Assembly: GCA_039916225.1 (NCBI GenBank)
Contig: JBDSLU010000308.1
Coordinates: forward strand, 1-35,839
From: JBDSLU01 sp039916225
GTDB lineage: Bacteria > Acidobacteriota > Vicinamibacteria > Vicinamibacterales > Vicinamibacteraceae
Direction: 5' to 3'
DNA length: 35,839 nt
A program made the translations under genes and the position numbers. Numbering within the stretch: the first letter of the stretch is position 1; each line of letters begins with the position of its first letter. Shown here piece after piece: positions 27,256 to 34,520 of this stretch. The notes beneath the pieces were generated by a model, which saw nothing but the letters and a program-made list of their open reading frames with translations, searched no databases and had not been told where the DNA came from.

Positions 27256-29019
27256 ATGCAGCTACTCGACTGGTTGGTGGTGCTCGGTTATTTCGTCGTG
27301 TTGTTCGGTGTGGCCTGGTGGGTCATCAAGAGCGGCAAGGACACAACCGACGACTACTTCCTGGCTGGCCGCAACTTGGGCTGGTTCGTGGTCGGTGCGT
27401 CGATCTTCGCCTCGAACATCGGTTCGGAGCACCTGGTCGGCCTGGCCGGCTCCGGCGCGACCAGCGGCGTCGCGCTGGCGCATTACGAGCTGCACGCCTG
27501 GTGCCTGCTGATCCTCGGCTGGGTCTTCGTGCCGTTCTACATGCGCTCGATGGTCTACACCATGCCCGAGTTCCTGGAGCGGCGCTTTTCGCCCGCCTCG
27601 CGCTGGGTGCTGTCGCTGATCTCGCTGGTCGCCTACGTCATCACCAAGATCGCGGTCGGCATCTTCGCCGGCGGCGTCGTCTTCGGCACGCTGCTGCCGG
27701 ACGTGGCGCTCCACCTGGGTAGCTTCACTCTGAACAGCTTCTGGATTGGGTCGGTGCTGGTCGTGGTGCTGACCGGGCTGTACACGGTGGCGGGCGGCAT
27801 GAAGGCCGTCGCCTACACCGAGGCGTTGCAGACGCTGATCCTGGTGCTCGGCTCGCTGGTCCTGACCGTGTACGGGCTGAACGCGCTCGGCGGCTGGGCT
27901 CGTCTACGCGAGGTGCTCGGCCCGGAGATGTTCAACCTCTGGAAGCCGCTCGTCCCGGCGGGCATGGAAGGCACCTGGGCGCCAGTGAAGGAAACCGGGC
28001 GCATCGCCTGGTACTTCAACGGGAACTACCCGTGGCTGGGCATGCTGTTCGCGGCCCCGATCATCGGGCTGTGGTACTGGTGCACGGACCAATACATCGT
28101 CCAGCGCACCCTCGGCGCCCCGAACCAGACCGAGGCGCGTCGCGGCACCATCTTCGCGGCCTTCCTCAAGCTCCTGCCCGTCTTCCTCTTCATCATTCCC
28201 GGCATGATCGCGCTGGCGCTGGCCAAGACCGGGCAGGGCGGCGCCGTGACGTCGCTGGTCGACGCCAGCGGCAACGTCATTCCGGCCCAGGCCCAGGCGG
28301 CGTTTCCGTTGATGGTTCGCGAAGTGCTGCCGACGGGCCTCCGCGGCATCGTCGTCGCCGGTCTCCTGGCGGCGCTCATGAGCTCGCTGGCCGGTGTGTT
28401 CAACGCCTGCTCGACGCTGTTCACCATCGACTTCTATTCGAAGTTCCGGCCGGGCGCGACGCAGGCCCAGCTGGTGTGGATCGGCCGGGTTGCCACCGGG
28501 GTCATGGTCCTGATCGGCCTGCTGTGGATTCCGGTCATTCAAGGTGCCAAGGGCCTCTACGACTATCTGCAGGGCGTGCAGGGCTACCTCGGGCCGCCGA
28601 TATTCACCGTGTTCTTCCTGGGCGTGTTCATGAAGCGGCTGAACGGCCCGGGCGCGCTGGCGGCACTGGTCGTCGGCTTCGTCATGGGCATCTTCCGGCT
28701 GGCCGTCGACACGCCGGTCAGCCTGGGCATAATCGGCTACGAGGCGGGCTATCGGGAAGGCACCTTCCTCTGGATCGTCAACAACATCTACTTCCAGTAC
28801 TGGAGCCTGCTCATCTTCGTCGTCTCGGCGGTGACGATGGTCGGCGTCAGCTACGCGACGGCCGCGCCGTCCGAGGAGCAGATCAAGGGGCTGACGTTCG
28901 CCACGGTGACTCCGGAACAGCGGGCCGAGACGCGCCGCAGCTGGAACCAGTGGGACGTCATCAATTCGGGCGTCGTGCTGACCCTGATCCTCATCGCCTA
29001 CATCTATTTCAGCGGCTGA
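27256..29019 (+). CDS. SSS-family Na+/solute symporter 1
   Basis: 587 residues, start at ATG 27256 where homology to the second copy begins (LLDWLVV). Thirteen or more membrane helices are visible. Family motifs include DDYFLAGRNLGWFVVGASIFASNIGSEH (30-57, the unwound first helix with Na+ contacts), GGMKAVAYTEALQTLIL near 180-196 and AALMSSLAGVFNACSTLFTIDFY near 375-397. It is nearest to the SGLT-type branch, which takes up sugars, inositol or similar solutes with Na+ across the inner membrane. It is followed after 79 bases by a close paralogue and is divergent from the sugar isomerase-like gene, which hints at a carbohydrate substrate. Confidence 0.93.
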   Translation: MQLLDWLVVLGYFVVLFGVAWWVIKSGKDTTDDYFLAGRNLGWFVVGASIFASNIGSEHLVGLAGSGATSGVALAHYELHAWCLLILGWVFVPFYMRSMVYTMPEFLERRFSPASRWVLSLISLVAYVITKIAVGIFAGGVVFGTLLPDVALHLGSFTLNSFWIGSVLVVVLTGLYTVAGGMKAVAYTEALQTLILVLGSLVLTVYGLNALGGWARLREVLGPEMFNLWKPLVPAGMEGTWAPVKETGRIAWYFNGNYPWLGMLFAAPIIGLWYWCTDQYIVQRTLGAPNQTEARRGTIFAAFLKLLPVFLFIIPGMIALALAKTGQGGAVTSLVDASGNVIPAQAQAAFPLMVREVLPTGLRGIVVAGLLAALMSSLAGVFNACSTLFTIDFYSKFRPGATQAQLVWIGRVATGVMVLIGLLWIPVIQGAKGLYDYLQGVQGYLGPPIFTVFFLGVFMKRLNGPGALAALVVGFVMGIFRLAVDTPVSLGIIGYEAGYREGTFLWIVNNIYFQYWSLLIFVVSAVTMVGVSYATAAPSEEQIKGLTFATVTPEQRAETRRSWNQWDVINSGVVLTLILIAYIYFSG

Positions 29020-29083
29020 ACGGCCCTCTCCGCTCGCACCATATCCGTCGGTCGGAACGTCCGGTGACGGGCCCGTTCCGGTA

Positions 29084-29089
29084 TAGACT
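29084..29089 (+). promoter_or_regulatory. TAGACT -10-like element before symporter 2
   Basis: TAGACT ends nine bases before ATG 29099. It matches the element before symporter 1 in sequence and position, suggesting the promoter was duplicated with the gene. No good -35 was found at the normal distance. Confidence 0.4.
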
Positions 29090-29098
29090 CCCCGCGCC

Positions 29099-30865
29099 AT
29101 GACCCTGCTCGACTGGCTCGTTGTGCTGGCCTACTTCGCCCTGCTCTTCGGAGTGGCGTGGTGGGTCATCCGCAGCGGCCGGGACACCGCCGACGACTAC
29201 TTCCTGGCTGGACGCAACCTCGGCTGGTTCGTCGTCGGGGCCTCGATCTTCGCCTCCAACATCGGCTCGGAACACCTCGTCGGCCTGGCCGGCGCCGGCG
29301 CGACCAGCGGCGTCGCGCTCGCGCACTTCGAGCTGCACGCGTGGTGCCTGCTCGTCCTCGGCTGGGTCCTGGTGCCGTTCTACATCCGCTCGCGCGTCTA
29401 CACGATGCCCGAGTTCCTCGAGCGCCGCTTCTCGCCGGCCTCGCGTTGGGTGCTGTCGCTGGTCTCGCTGATCGCCTACGTCATCACCAAGATCGCGGTC
29501 GGGATCTTCGCTGGGGGCGTCGTCTTCGGCACGCTGCTGCCGGGGGCGTCGGTGGACATGGGCGGCATCGTACTGAACAGCTTCTGGATCGGCTCGGTGC
29601 TCGTGGTGGTGCTGACCGGTGTCTACACGGTGCTCGGCGGCATGCGCGCGGTCGCCTACACCGAGGCGATCCAGACGCTGATCCTGGTCTTCGGCTCGCT
29701 CGTCCTCACCTTCTACGGCCTCAACGCCCTGGGCGGTTGGGGCCAGTTGCGGACGGTGCTCGGGCCCGAGATGTTCAATCTCTGGAAGCCGCTCGTGCCG
29801 GCCGGGCTCGAGGGCACGTGGGCGCCGGTGAAGGAAGCCGGCCGCATCGCCTGGTACTTCAACGGCGACTACCCGTGGCCCGGGATGCTGTTCGCCGCGC
29901 CGATCGTCGGCCTCTGGTACTGGTGCACGGACCAGTACATCGTGCAGCGCACGCTCGGCGCCCCCAACCAGACCGAAGCCCGCCGGGGCACGATCTTCGC
30001 GGCCTTCCTCAAGCTGCTGCCGGTCTTCATTTTCATCGTCCCCGGCATGATCGCGCTGGCGCTGGCCAAGACCGGTCACGGCGCCGGGCTGTCGATCCTG
30101 ATTGATCCGGCGACCGGCCAGGTCGTGCCGTCGGCGGCGCAGGCGGCCTTCCCGCTGATGGTCCGCGACATCCTGCCGACCGGGATCCGCGGCATCGTCG
30201 TCGCCGGCTTGCTGGCCGCGCTCATGAGCTCGCTGGCAGGCGTCTTCAACGCCTGCTCGACGCTCTTCACCATCGACTTCTACGCCAAGTTCAAGCCGGC
30301 GGCCACGCAGGCGCAGCTGGTCTGGGTCGGACGCGTGGCGACGGCAGTCATGGTCCTCGTCGGCCTGGCCTGGATCCCCGTCATCCAGGGCGCGCGCGGC
30401 CTCTACGAATACCTGCAGGGCGTCTCGGCGTACGTCGGGCCGCCGATCTTCACGGTGTTCTTCTTCGGCGTCTTCATGAAGCGCCTGAACGGGCCCGGCG
30501 CGCTGGCGGCGCTCCTCGTCGGCTCGGCGATGGGGCTGTTCCGGCTGGTCGTCGACACGCCGGTCAGTCTCGGCCTGGCCGGCTACGAGCAGGGCTATCC
30601 GGCCGGCTCGTTCCTGTGGATCGTCAACAACATCTACTTCCAGTACTACAGCGTGCTGATCTTCGTGGTCTCCGCCGTCACGATGATCGCCGTCAGCTAT
30701 GCGACGGCCGCGCCGTCCGACGCGCAGATCCAGGGCCTGACCTTCGCCACGGTCACGCCGGAACAGAAGGCCGAGACCCGCCGCAGCTGGAACCACTGGG
30801 ACGTCATCAACACGGCGGTCGTGCTCTCGCTGATCATCGCCGCCTACGTCTACTTCAGCGGTTAG
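29099..30865 (+). CDS. SSS-family Na+/solute symporter 2 (tandem paralogue)
   Basis: 588 residues and nearly the same protein as symporter 1: long stretches such as DDYFLAGRNLGWFVVGASIF and LWYWCTDQYIVQRTLGAPNQ are identical. By eye more than 80% of residues agree, while many third codon positions differ. Differences cluster in the loop after helix 5 (PGASVDMGGIV against PDVALHLGSFT), in the loop after QAAF (ILIDPATGQVV against SLVDASGNVI), and in the late YEQGYPAGSF region. Both keep a complete frame, so both are probably working and may differ in substrate or regulation. Its stop overlaps that of the convergent esterase gene (shared TTAG at 30862-30865). Confidence 0.93.
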   Translation: MTLLDWLVVLAYFALLFGVAWWVIRSGRDTADDYFLAGRNLGWFVVGASIFASNIGSEHLVGLAGAGATSGVALAHFELHAWCLLVLGWVLVPFYIRSRVYTMPEFLERRFSPASRWVLSLVSLIAYVITKIAVGIFAGGVVFGTLLPGASVDMGGIVLNSFWIGSVLVVVLTGVYTVLGGMRAVAYTEAIQTLILVFGSLVLTFYGLNALGGWGQLRTVLGPEMFNLWKPLVPAGLEGTWAPVKEAGRIAWYFNGDYPWPGMLFAAPIVGLWYWCTDQYIVQRTLGAPNQTEARRGTIFAAFLKLLPVFIFIVPGMIALALAKTGHGAGLSILIDPATGQVVPSAAQAAFPLMVRDILPTGIRGIVVAGLLAALMSSLAGVFNACSTLFTIDFYAKFKPAATQAQLVWVGRVATAVMVLVGLAWIPVIQGARGLYEYLQGVSAYVGPPIFTVFFFGVFMKRLNGPGALAALLVGSAMGLFRLVVDTPVSLGLAGYEQGYPAGSFLWIVNNIYFQYYSVLIFVVSAVTMIAVSYATAAPSDAQIQGLTFATVTPEQKAETRRSWNHWDVINTAVVLSLIIAAYVYFSG

Positions 30866-32577
30866 AGGCGCGGTGCCGGTGGAAGCACCGGCGCGAACCA
30901 GGACGGCAGGCCCTTCGCGTTGATCTTGCGCGCATAGGCGACGCCGCCGCGGACCACCACGAGGTGGCTGAACTCCGGGCCGCTGAAGGTCACCGTCGTG
31001 ACCGCTCCTTCGCCCGGCATCCGCAGGATGCCGTGGCACTTGCCCAGCTGATCGAACACCTGGACGCCGAGCGTGGTCGCCATGTAGATGCGGCCTTCGG
31101 TGTCGACGGCCATGGCGCCTGCTCCGATCTCGTGCACGGCGCCCGGCATGTGCTGCACGTAGATGTAGGGCTGCTTGTCGACCGGCGTGCCATCGGGCTG
31201 GATGCGATAGGCGTAGGAGAGCTGGCGCTCTGCATCGGCCACGTAGAGCTGCCCGTGATCGGCTGAGAGCGCGACGCCGGCGGGCCGCGCCAGCGTCTCG
31301 TCGATCGCTTTCGCCACGCCGCCCTTCGGCACGAAGTAGAGCGTGTGACTGATCTCGTCGACGGCGTAGACGTGGCCGGCATGGGACACGGTCAGCGCCG
31401 ACGCCGGTGTGTGCTCGGCGATCACCGCGGCCGTGCCGCCGTCGCGCCTGGCGACGATCTGCTTGGTCGCACGCATCGCGCGGTAGCGGCGTTCGTCCGG
31501 GCCAGCCACCCAGCCGTCGACGGTCGTCTGCTGGTCGATCGGCGTCCAGCCCTCGCCGAGGATGGTGAGCTGCGTCACGTCCTGCTTCGACGCGTTGGCG
31601 GCGTTGGCGACGATCGGCGCCGGGTAGCCCTTCCACAACCACTCGACGACCTTGGGGAAGATCGCGGTCGCGTGCCGCGAGTTGTGCTCGCCATCGCCCC
31701 ATTCGTGCGCGACGTCGTAGCCGGCGTAGGTCAGCGCCGACAGCATGTCCTGGTTGGTCATGAACCAGTCGCCGGTGTAGTTGTTCAGATCGTTCTTGCC
31801 GTCCTGCAGGAACACGCGGATCGGCTTCGGTTCCGAGAGACGCACGTGGAGCGCGACGTTGTTGCCGCCGCGCAGGCCGACGTAGGTGCCGATAGCGCTG
31901 AAGACGCGGCGGAAGGCGTCGGGCCGTGTCCACGCCGCGGCGAAAGCAGCGATCGCGCCGCTGCTGTTGCCGGCGATGGCCCGCGCGTTCGGATCCTTCG
32001 TCAACGCGATCCCGTGCGTCTTCTCGACGAACGGCAGCATCTCGTCGAGCAGGAACCGCGCGTAGGTGTCGTTGACGCTGTCGAACTCGTAGCTGCGATT
32101 CATGCGATCGCGAGCGTCGTCGCGGCCGGATTTGACGCGGCCGTGCATCACGAACACGCCGACCATCGGCGGGATCGCCTTGCGGGCGATCAGGTTGTCG
32201 AAGACGACCGGGGCCTGGTACTGCAGGCCGTCCTGGAAGACCATCACCGGTGCCGGCGTGGTCCGATCGAGGCCGGCCGGGAGGTAGACCCAGTACTCGC
32301 GCCAGGTGCCGGGATAGATCGTGCTGGCGGCGAACTCACCTTTGATCAGCTCGCCCTTCGGCACGCCGGGCTGCGGCAGCGAGTCCGCGCCGCACGGCGG
32401 CACCGCCTGATTGCACGGAACGGGCGCAGCTGGGGCGGGCGTCGGGGCGGGCGGCGTCGCGGCTGTCGGCGTCGGGGCGGTCGGCGTCTGGACCGCGGGC
32501 GGCGTGGTCTGCGTGGCAACGGCTGCGGCGAAGACGGTCAGCAGCACGAGCGCCGCGCCGGTGTGTCTGGTGATCAC
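30862..32577 (-). CDS. Secreted esterase (Fes/esterase-D-like) fused to a beta-propeller-like C-terminal region
   Basis: 571 residues from GTG 32577, fixed by GAGAGGAG five bases upstream. Residues 1-23 form a signal peptide, 24-52 a Thr/Pro/Ala linker. An alpha/beta-hydrolase domain of the putative-esterase family follows (about 75-320): YWVYLPAGLD, PVMVFQDG, AIAGNSSGAIAAF with nucleophile Ser205, and GEHNSRHATAIFPKVVEWLW holding the likely catalytic His. The C-terminal 230 residues contain repeated blade-like strands (GHVYAVDEISHTLYFV; GQLYVADAERQLSYAY; GRIYMATTLGVQVFD), as in SMP-30/gluconolactonase-type propellers. Related enzymes deacylate carbohydrate esters or hydrolyse siderophore esters. 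It lies 11 bases after the DMT gene in the same direction. Confidence 0.87.
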   Translation of the reverse strand: MITRHTGAALVLLTVFAAAVATQTTPPAVQTPTAPTPTAATPPAPTPAPAAPVPCNQAVPPCGADSLPQPGVPKGELIKGEFAASTIYPGTWREYWVYLPAGLDRTTPAPVMVFQDGLQYQAPVVFDNLIARKAIPPMVGVFVMHGRVKSGRDDARDRMNRSYEFDSVNDTYARFLLDEMLPFVEKTHGIALTKDPNARAIAGNSSGAIAAFAAAWTRPDAFRRVFSAIGTYVGLRGGNNVALHVRLSEPKPIRVFLQDGKNDLNNYTGDWFMTNQDMLSALTYAGYDVAHEWGDGEHNSRHATAIFPKVVEWLWKGYPAPIVANAANASKQDVTQLTILGEGWTPIDQQTTVDGWVAGPDERRYRAMRATKQIVARRDGGTAAVIAEHTPASALTVSHAGHVYAVDEISHTLYFVPKGGVAKAIDETLARPAGVALSADHGQLYVADAERQLSYAYRIQPDGTPVDKQPYIYVQHMPGAVHEIGAGAMAVDTEGRIYMATTLGVQVFDQLGKCHGILRMPGEGAVTTVTFSGPEFSHLVVVRGGVAYARKINAKGLPSWFAPVLPPAPRL

Positions 32578-32582
32578 GAGAG

Positions 32583-32590
32583 CTCCTCTC
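32583..32590 (-). promoter_or_regulatory. Strong Shine-Dalgarno site for the esterase gene
   Basis: Minus-strand GAGAGGAG, five bases before GTG 32577. It overlaps the stop of the upstream DMT gene (32589-32591), so the two are translationally linked. It rules out the much longer open frame upstream. Confidence 0.65.
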
Positions 32591-33485
32591 AGGGTTCCTG
32601 GACGGCGGCGGCCGGGGCGTGGCCGGCAGCGCTCGGCGTGGTGAGACTGCGCCAACCCGTCGCGGCGAGGACCAGCGCCCCGCCGGCCAGCGCCATCGGC
32701 GTCGGTGTCTCGCCGTGTATCAGCCAGACGAAGGTCGGGTTGAGCAGCGGCTCGATGAGCAGCAGCACCGCGGTATCGAGCGCGCTCAGGGTGCGCATCG
32801 CGCGGGTCATCAGGTAGTAGGCCAGCCCGATCTGGAAGAGGCCCAGGTAGGCGATGACGACCCAGTCGACGGGCCGCGACCCGAGCACCGGGAGGGCCAG
32901 CGGCAGCACCGCGCCGAAGGCGAGGACATTGCCCCAGAGCGTGGCGGCGGCGGCTGTCCCGGGCGGCGCCGTGGCGTCGCCGGCGAGCCAGCGCAAGCCG
33001 ACCATCAGGAGCGCGTAGCACACGCCGCTGCCGACGGCGATCAGGTTGCCGCTGACGGGATCGGGCGCCGTGGCGTAGCGTTCACCCGAGCCGAAGAACA
33101 GGAGCGCGACGCCGACGCCGACGAGCCCGAGGATGGGCAGGTCCCGGCGGGCGATCGGCGTGCCCAGCAGCCACCGCTCGAGAAAGACCACATAGAGCGG
33201 CGCGGCGGCCTGGAGGAACACCGCTTGTGCGGCGGTGGTCAGCTTGTTGGACAGGACGAACGAGACCAGCGTCCCGGCGTAGGCGACGGCGACGAGGAGC
33301 ACCCGCGGCGACACCCGGCGAGCGGCAGGGACCAGCAGCGCGAGGGCCAGCGCGGCGACCCCCGAACGGAAGCTGGCGACCTGCCAGGCGTTCAAGCCGC
33401 AGGCCTTGATGGCGGCGCCGCCCGTGGAGAAGAGAAGGGCCGTGGCCAGGATGGCCGCGTGCGCCCGCGTGAAGCCGGCCGACAT
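32589..33485 (-). CDS. DMT-superfamily EamA-type transporter
   Basis: 298 residues from ATG 33485; a longer in-frame start at 33530 would include the TAGAAT -10-like element and is unlikely. Ten hydrophobic segments are arranged as two EamA repeats, at about 10-135 and 150-282. The first has FSTGGAAIKACGLNAWQVASFR and AVFLQAAAPLYVVFLERWLL; the second YLGLFQIGLAYYLMTRAMRTL and TAVLLLIEPLLNPTFVWLI. EamA proteins export amino acids or other small metabolites, or import nucleotide sugars or drugs; the substrate is unknown. It is the first gene of a unit with the secreted esterase. It is divergent from the peptide precursor gene, 299 bases apart. Confidence 0.92.
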   Translation of the reverse strand: MSAGFTRAHAAILATALLFSTGGAAIKACGLNAWQVASFRSGVAALALALLVPAARRVSPRVLLVAVAYAGTLVSFVLSNKLTTAAQAVFLQAAAPLYVVFLERWLLGTPIARRDLPILGLVGVGVALLFFGSGERYATAPDPVSGNLIAVGSGVCYALLMVGLRWLAGDATAPPGTAAAATLWGNVLAFGAVLPLALPVLGSRPVDWVVIAYLGLFQIGLAYYLMTRAMRTLSALDTAVLLLIEPLLNPTFVWLIHGETPTPMALAGGALVLAATGWRSLTTPSAAGHAPAAAVQEP

Positions 33486-33493
33486 CGCGGGGC

Positions 33494-33499
33494 ATTCTA
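33494..33499 (-). promoter_or_regulatory. TAGAAT -10-like element before the DMT gene
   Basis: Minus-strand TAGAAT with eight bases to ATG 33485, again leaving no room for a ribosome site. The same hexamer precedes the rhodanese gene. Confidence 0.4.
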
Positions 33500-33545
33500 T
33501 GCGACCGCGACGATGTCGGCCTGGCGTCAAGCCGCGTGCGGAACG

Positions 33546-33599
33546 GGCGCGCGTGTGCGCGCCTGGCGGCGGGCCTCCAGCAAATGGAGCCCGGCCGCC
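33546..33599. other. Two adjacent hairpins in the divergent region before the precursor gene
   Basis: A 7-bp hairpin (GGCGCGC 33546-33552, GCGCGCC 33557-33563) is followed directly by a 15-bp hairpin with two mismatches (33565-33579 and 33585-33599, loop GCAAA). They lie about 190 bases before the peptide gene and 60 bases before the divergent DMT gene. Their role is not known. Confidence 0.5.
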
Positions 33600-33681
33600 G
33601 GAGAAACTGCGTGTTTCCGCGGCGTCAGGGCTGATCGCGCGTAAATCCGCGGGGGCTCGTGTTCGGTCGCCGTGGCATCGT

Positions 33682-33722
33682 CGTTGCTGTCATTGCAACG
33701 CTTTCGCGACGGGATTCGCGAC
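33682..33722. promoter_or_regulatory. Possible operator region of the precursor gene
   Basis: An inverted repeat CGTTGC-N7-GCAACG (33682-33700) is followed by a direct repeat TTCGCGAC at 33703-33710 and 33715-33722, spaced 12 bases apart. Paired sites of this sort often bind dimeric regulators. It lies 60-100 bases before the start codon. No clear -10 was identified. Confidence 0.3.
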
Positions 33723-33771
33723 AGCCCACAAGACGTCACCGCGACGGTTCACGGCACGACCCCAATAGCTC

Positions 33772-33777
33772 GGAGGA
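33772..33777 (+). promoter_or_regulatory. Strong Shine-Dalgarno site of the precursor gene
   Basis: GGAGGA ends seven bases before ATG 33785. It is among the strongest ribosome sites in the window and fixes the start of the peptide precursor. Confidence 0.75.
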
Positions 33778-33784
33778 TACGCAC

Positions 33785-34111
33785 ATGGCAGAGAAGATGA
33801 CGCGCGGCCAGATCCAAGACCTCGTTGGCAAGTTCGCGCAGGAGAACCCGAAGTACCGCCAGGCGCTGCTCTCGAACCCGAAGGGGACCATCGAGAAGCA
33901 GCTCAATACGTCGCTCGGGAGCACCAACGTGAAGGCCGTCGCGGACACCGCCGACACCGTTCACGTCGTGATCCCCTACGCGGCCAAGGAAGGCGAACTG
34001 TCGGACGCCGATCTGGAACGCGTCGCTGGCGGCAAACAGGACATCACGGCGAACTGTCTCGTGCTCGGCGGCACGGCGGTCAGCAACACCGTCATGCAGC
34101 TGAATCTCTGA
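33785..34111 (+). CDS. NHLP-family RiPP precursor peptide (nitrile hydratase-like leader)
   Basis: 108 residues. The leader (1-83) has the NHLP/TIGR03793 pattern derived from the nitrile hydratase alpha subunit: helical MTRGQIQDLVGKFAQENPKY (5-24), RQALLSNPKGTIEKQL (25-40), a strand VHVVIPY (59-65), and the end motif ELSDADLERVAGG (71-83), where a C39-type peptidase would cut after GG. The 25-residue core (84-108) starts KQDITANCLVLGG and ends VMQLNL; it has one Cys (91) and several Thr/Ser (88, 97, 100, 102), with no aromatic residue. NHLP precursors are matured by lanthipeptide synthetases, radical SAM or other enzymes and exported by NHLM ABC systems. None of these enzymes is in the window, so the modification is unknown. 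The ORF stands alone, with its own ribosome site and a strong terminator. Confidence 0.88.
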   Translation: MAEKMTRGQIQDLVGKFAQENPKYRQALLSNPKGTIEKQLNTSLGSTNVKAVADTADTVHVVIPYAAKEGELSDADLERVAGGKQDITANCLVLGGTAVSNTVMQLNL

Positions 34112-34132
34112 TTGTTGGCGACGGCGCCCCTC
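34110..34132 (+). repeat. Direct repeat of the precursor 3' end, copy 1
   Basis: The 23 bases starting at GATTGTTGGCG, from the stop codon into the terminator stem, recur exactly at 34376-34398. Similarity continues a little on both sides. Confidence 0.8.
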
Positions 34133-34144
34133 CGGCGCCGTCGC
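34118..34144 (+). terminator. Terminator-like hairpin after the precursor gene
   Basis: A perfect 11-bp stem (GCGACGGCGCC 34118-34128, GGCGCCGTCGC 34134-34144) with a five-base loop starts seven bases after the stop. The stem is very stable but lacks a T-run. Confidence 0.65.
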
Positions 34145-34375
34145 GGGCCGCCCTTGGGCGTGCCGTCTGCTACTCGCGAGGCTAGCGGCCCGTGGTGGAA
34201 GTGACGCGTGGCACCGAGACGGGCGAGGCGCCCGCCGATCCAGGCGCGAGAAGGAAGAATATCGGGGATATTCGACCGACGAGCAACGCCGAGCGGCGGG
34301 ATGCATCGCCCGTCGAATGCAGCGGCATTTCCACCACGGGCTGCTGGGCGCGTCGCGGCGCCGTCACGCGGCGGC

Positions 34376-34398
34376 GATTGTTGGCGACGGCGCCCCTC
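34376..34398 (+). repeat. Direct repeat of the precursor 3' end, copy 2
   Basis: Exact 23-base copy of 34110-34132, 266 bases downstream, followed again by AGGCGCCG so that part of the hairpin can form. It is not next to a convincing coding region. Confidence 0.8.
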
Positions 34399-34520
34399 AG
34401 GCGCCGCTGCGGCCGCCCCGCCCCCGCGCGGCGGCCCTACTCCAGTCCCGGCTCGGCCGTCAGGCCGTTCCGGGACTGCCCATCGCCCGCCCGGGCGATA
34501 CGCCAGCAGAAATGGGCGGC

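Noticed and set aside
32578..33021. Upstream extension of the esterase gene through the DMT gene
   Set aside because: The extra residues are shadow of the DMT frame; GTG 32577 has a strong ribosome site and begins a signal peptide.
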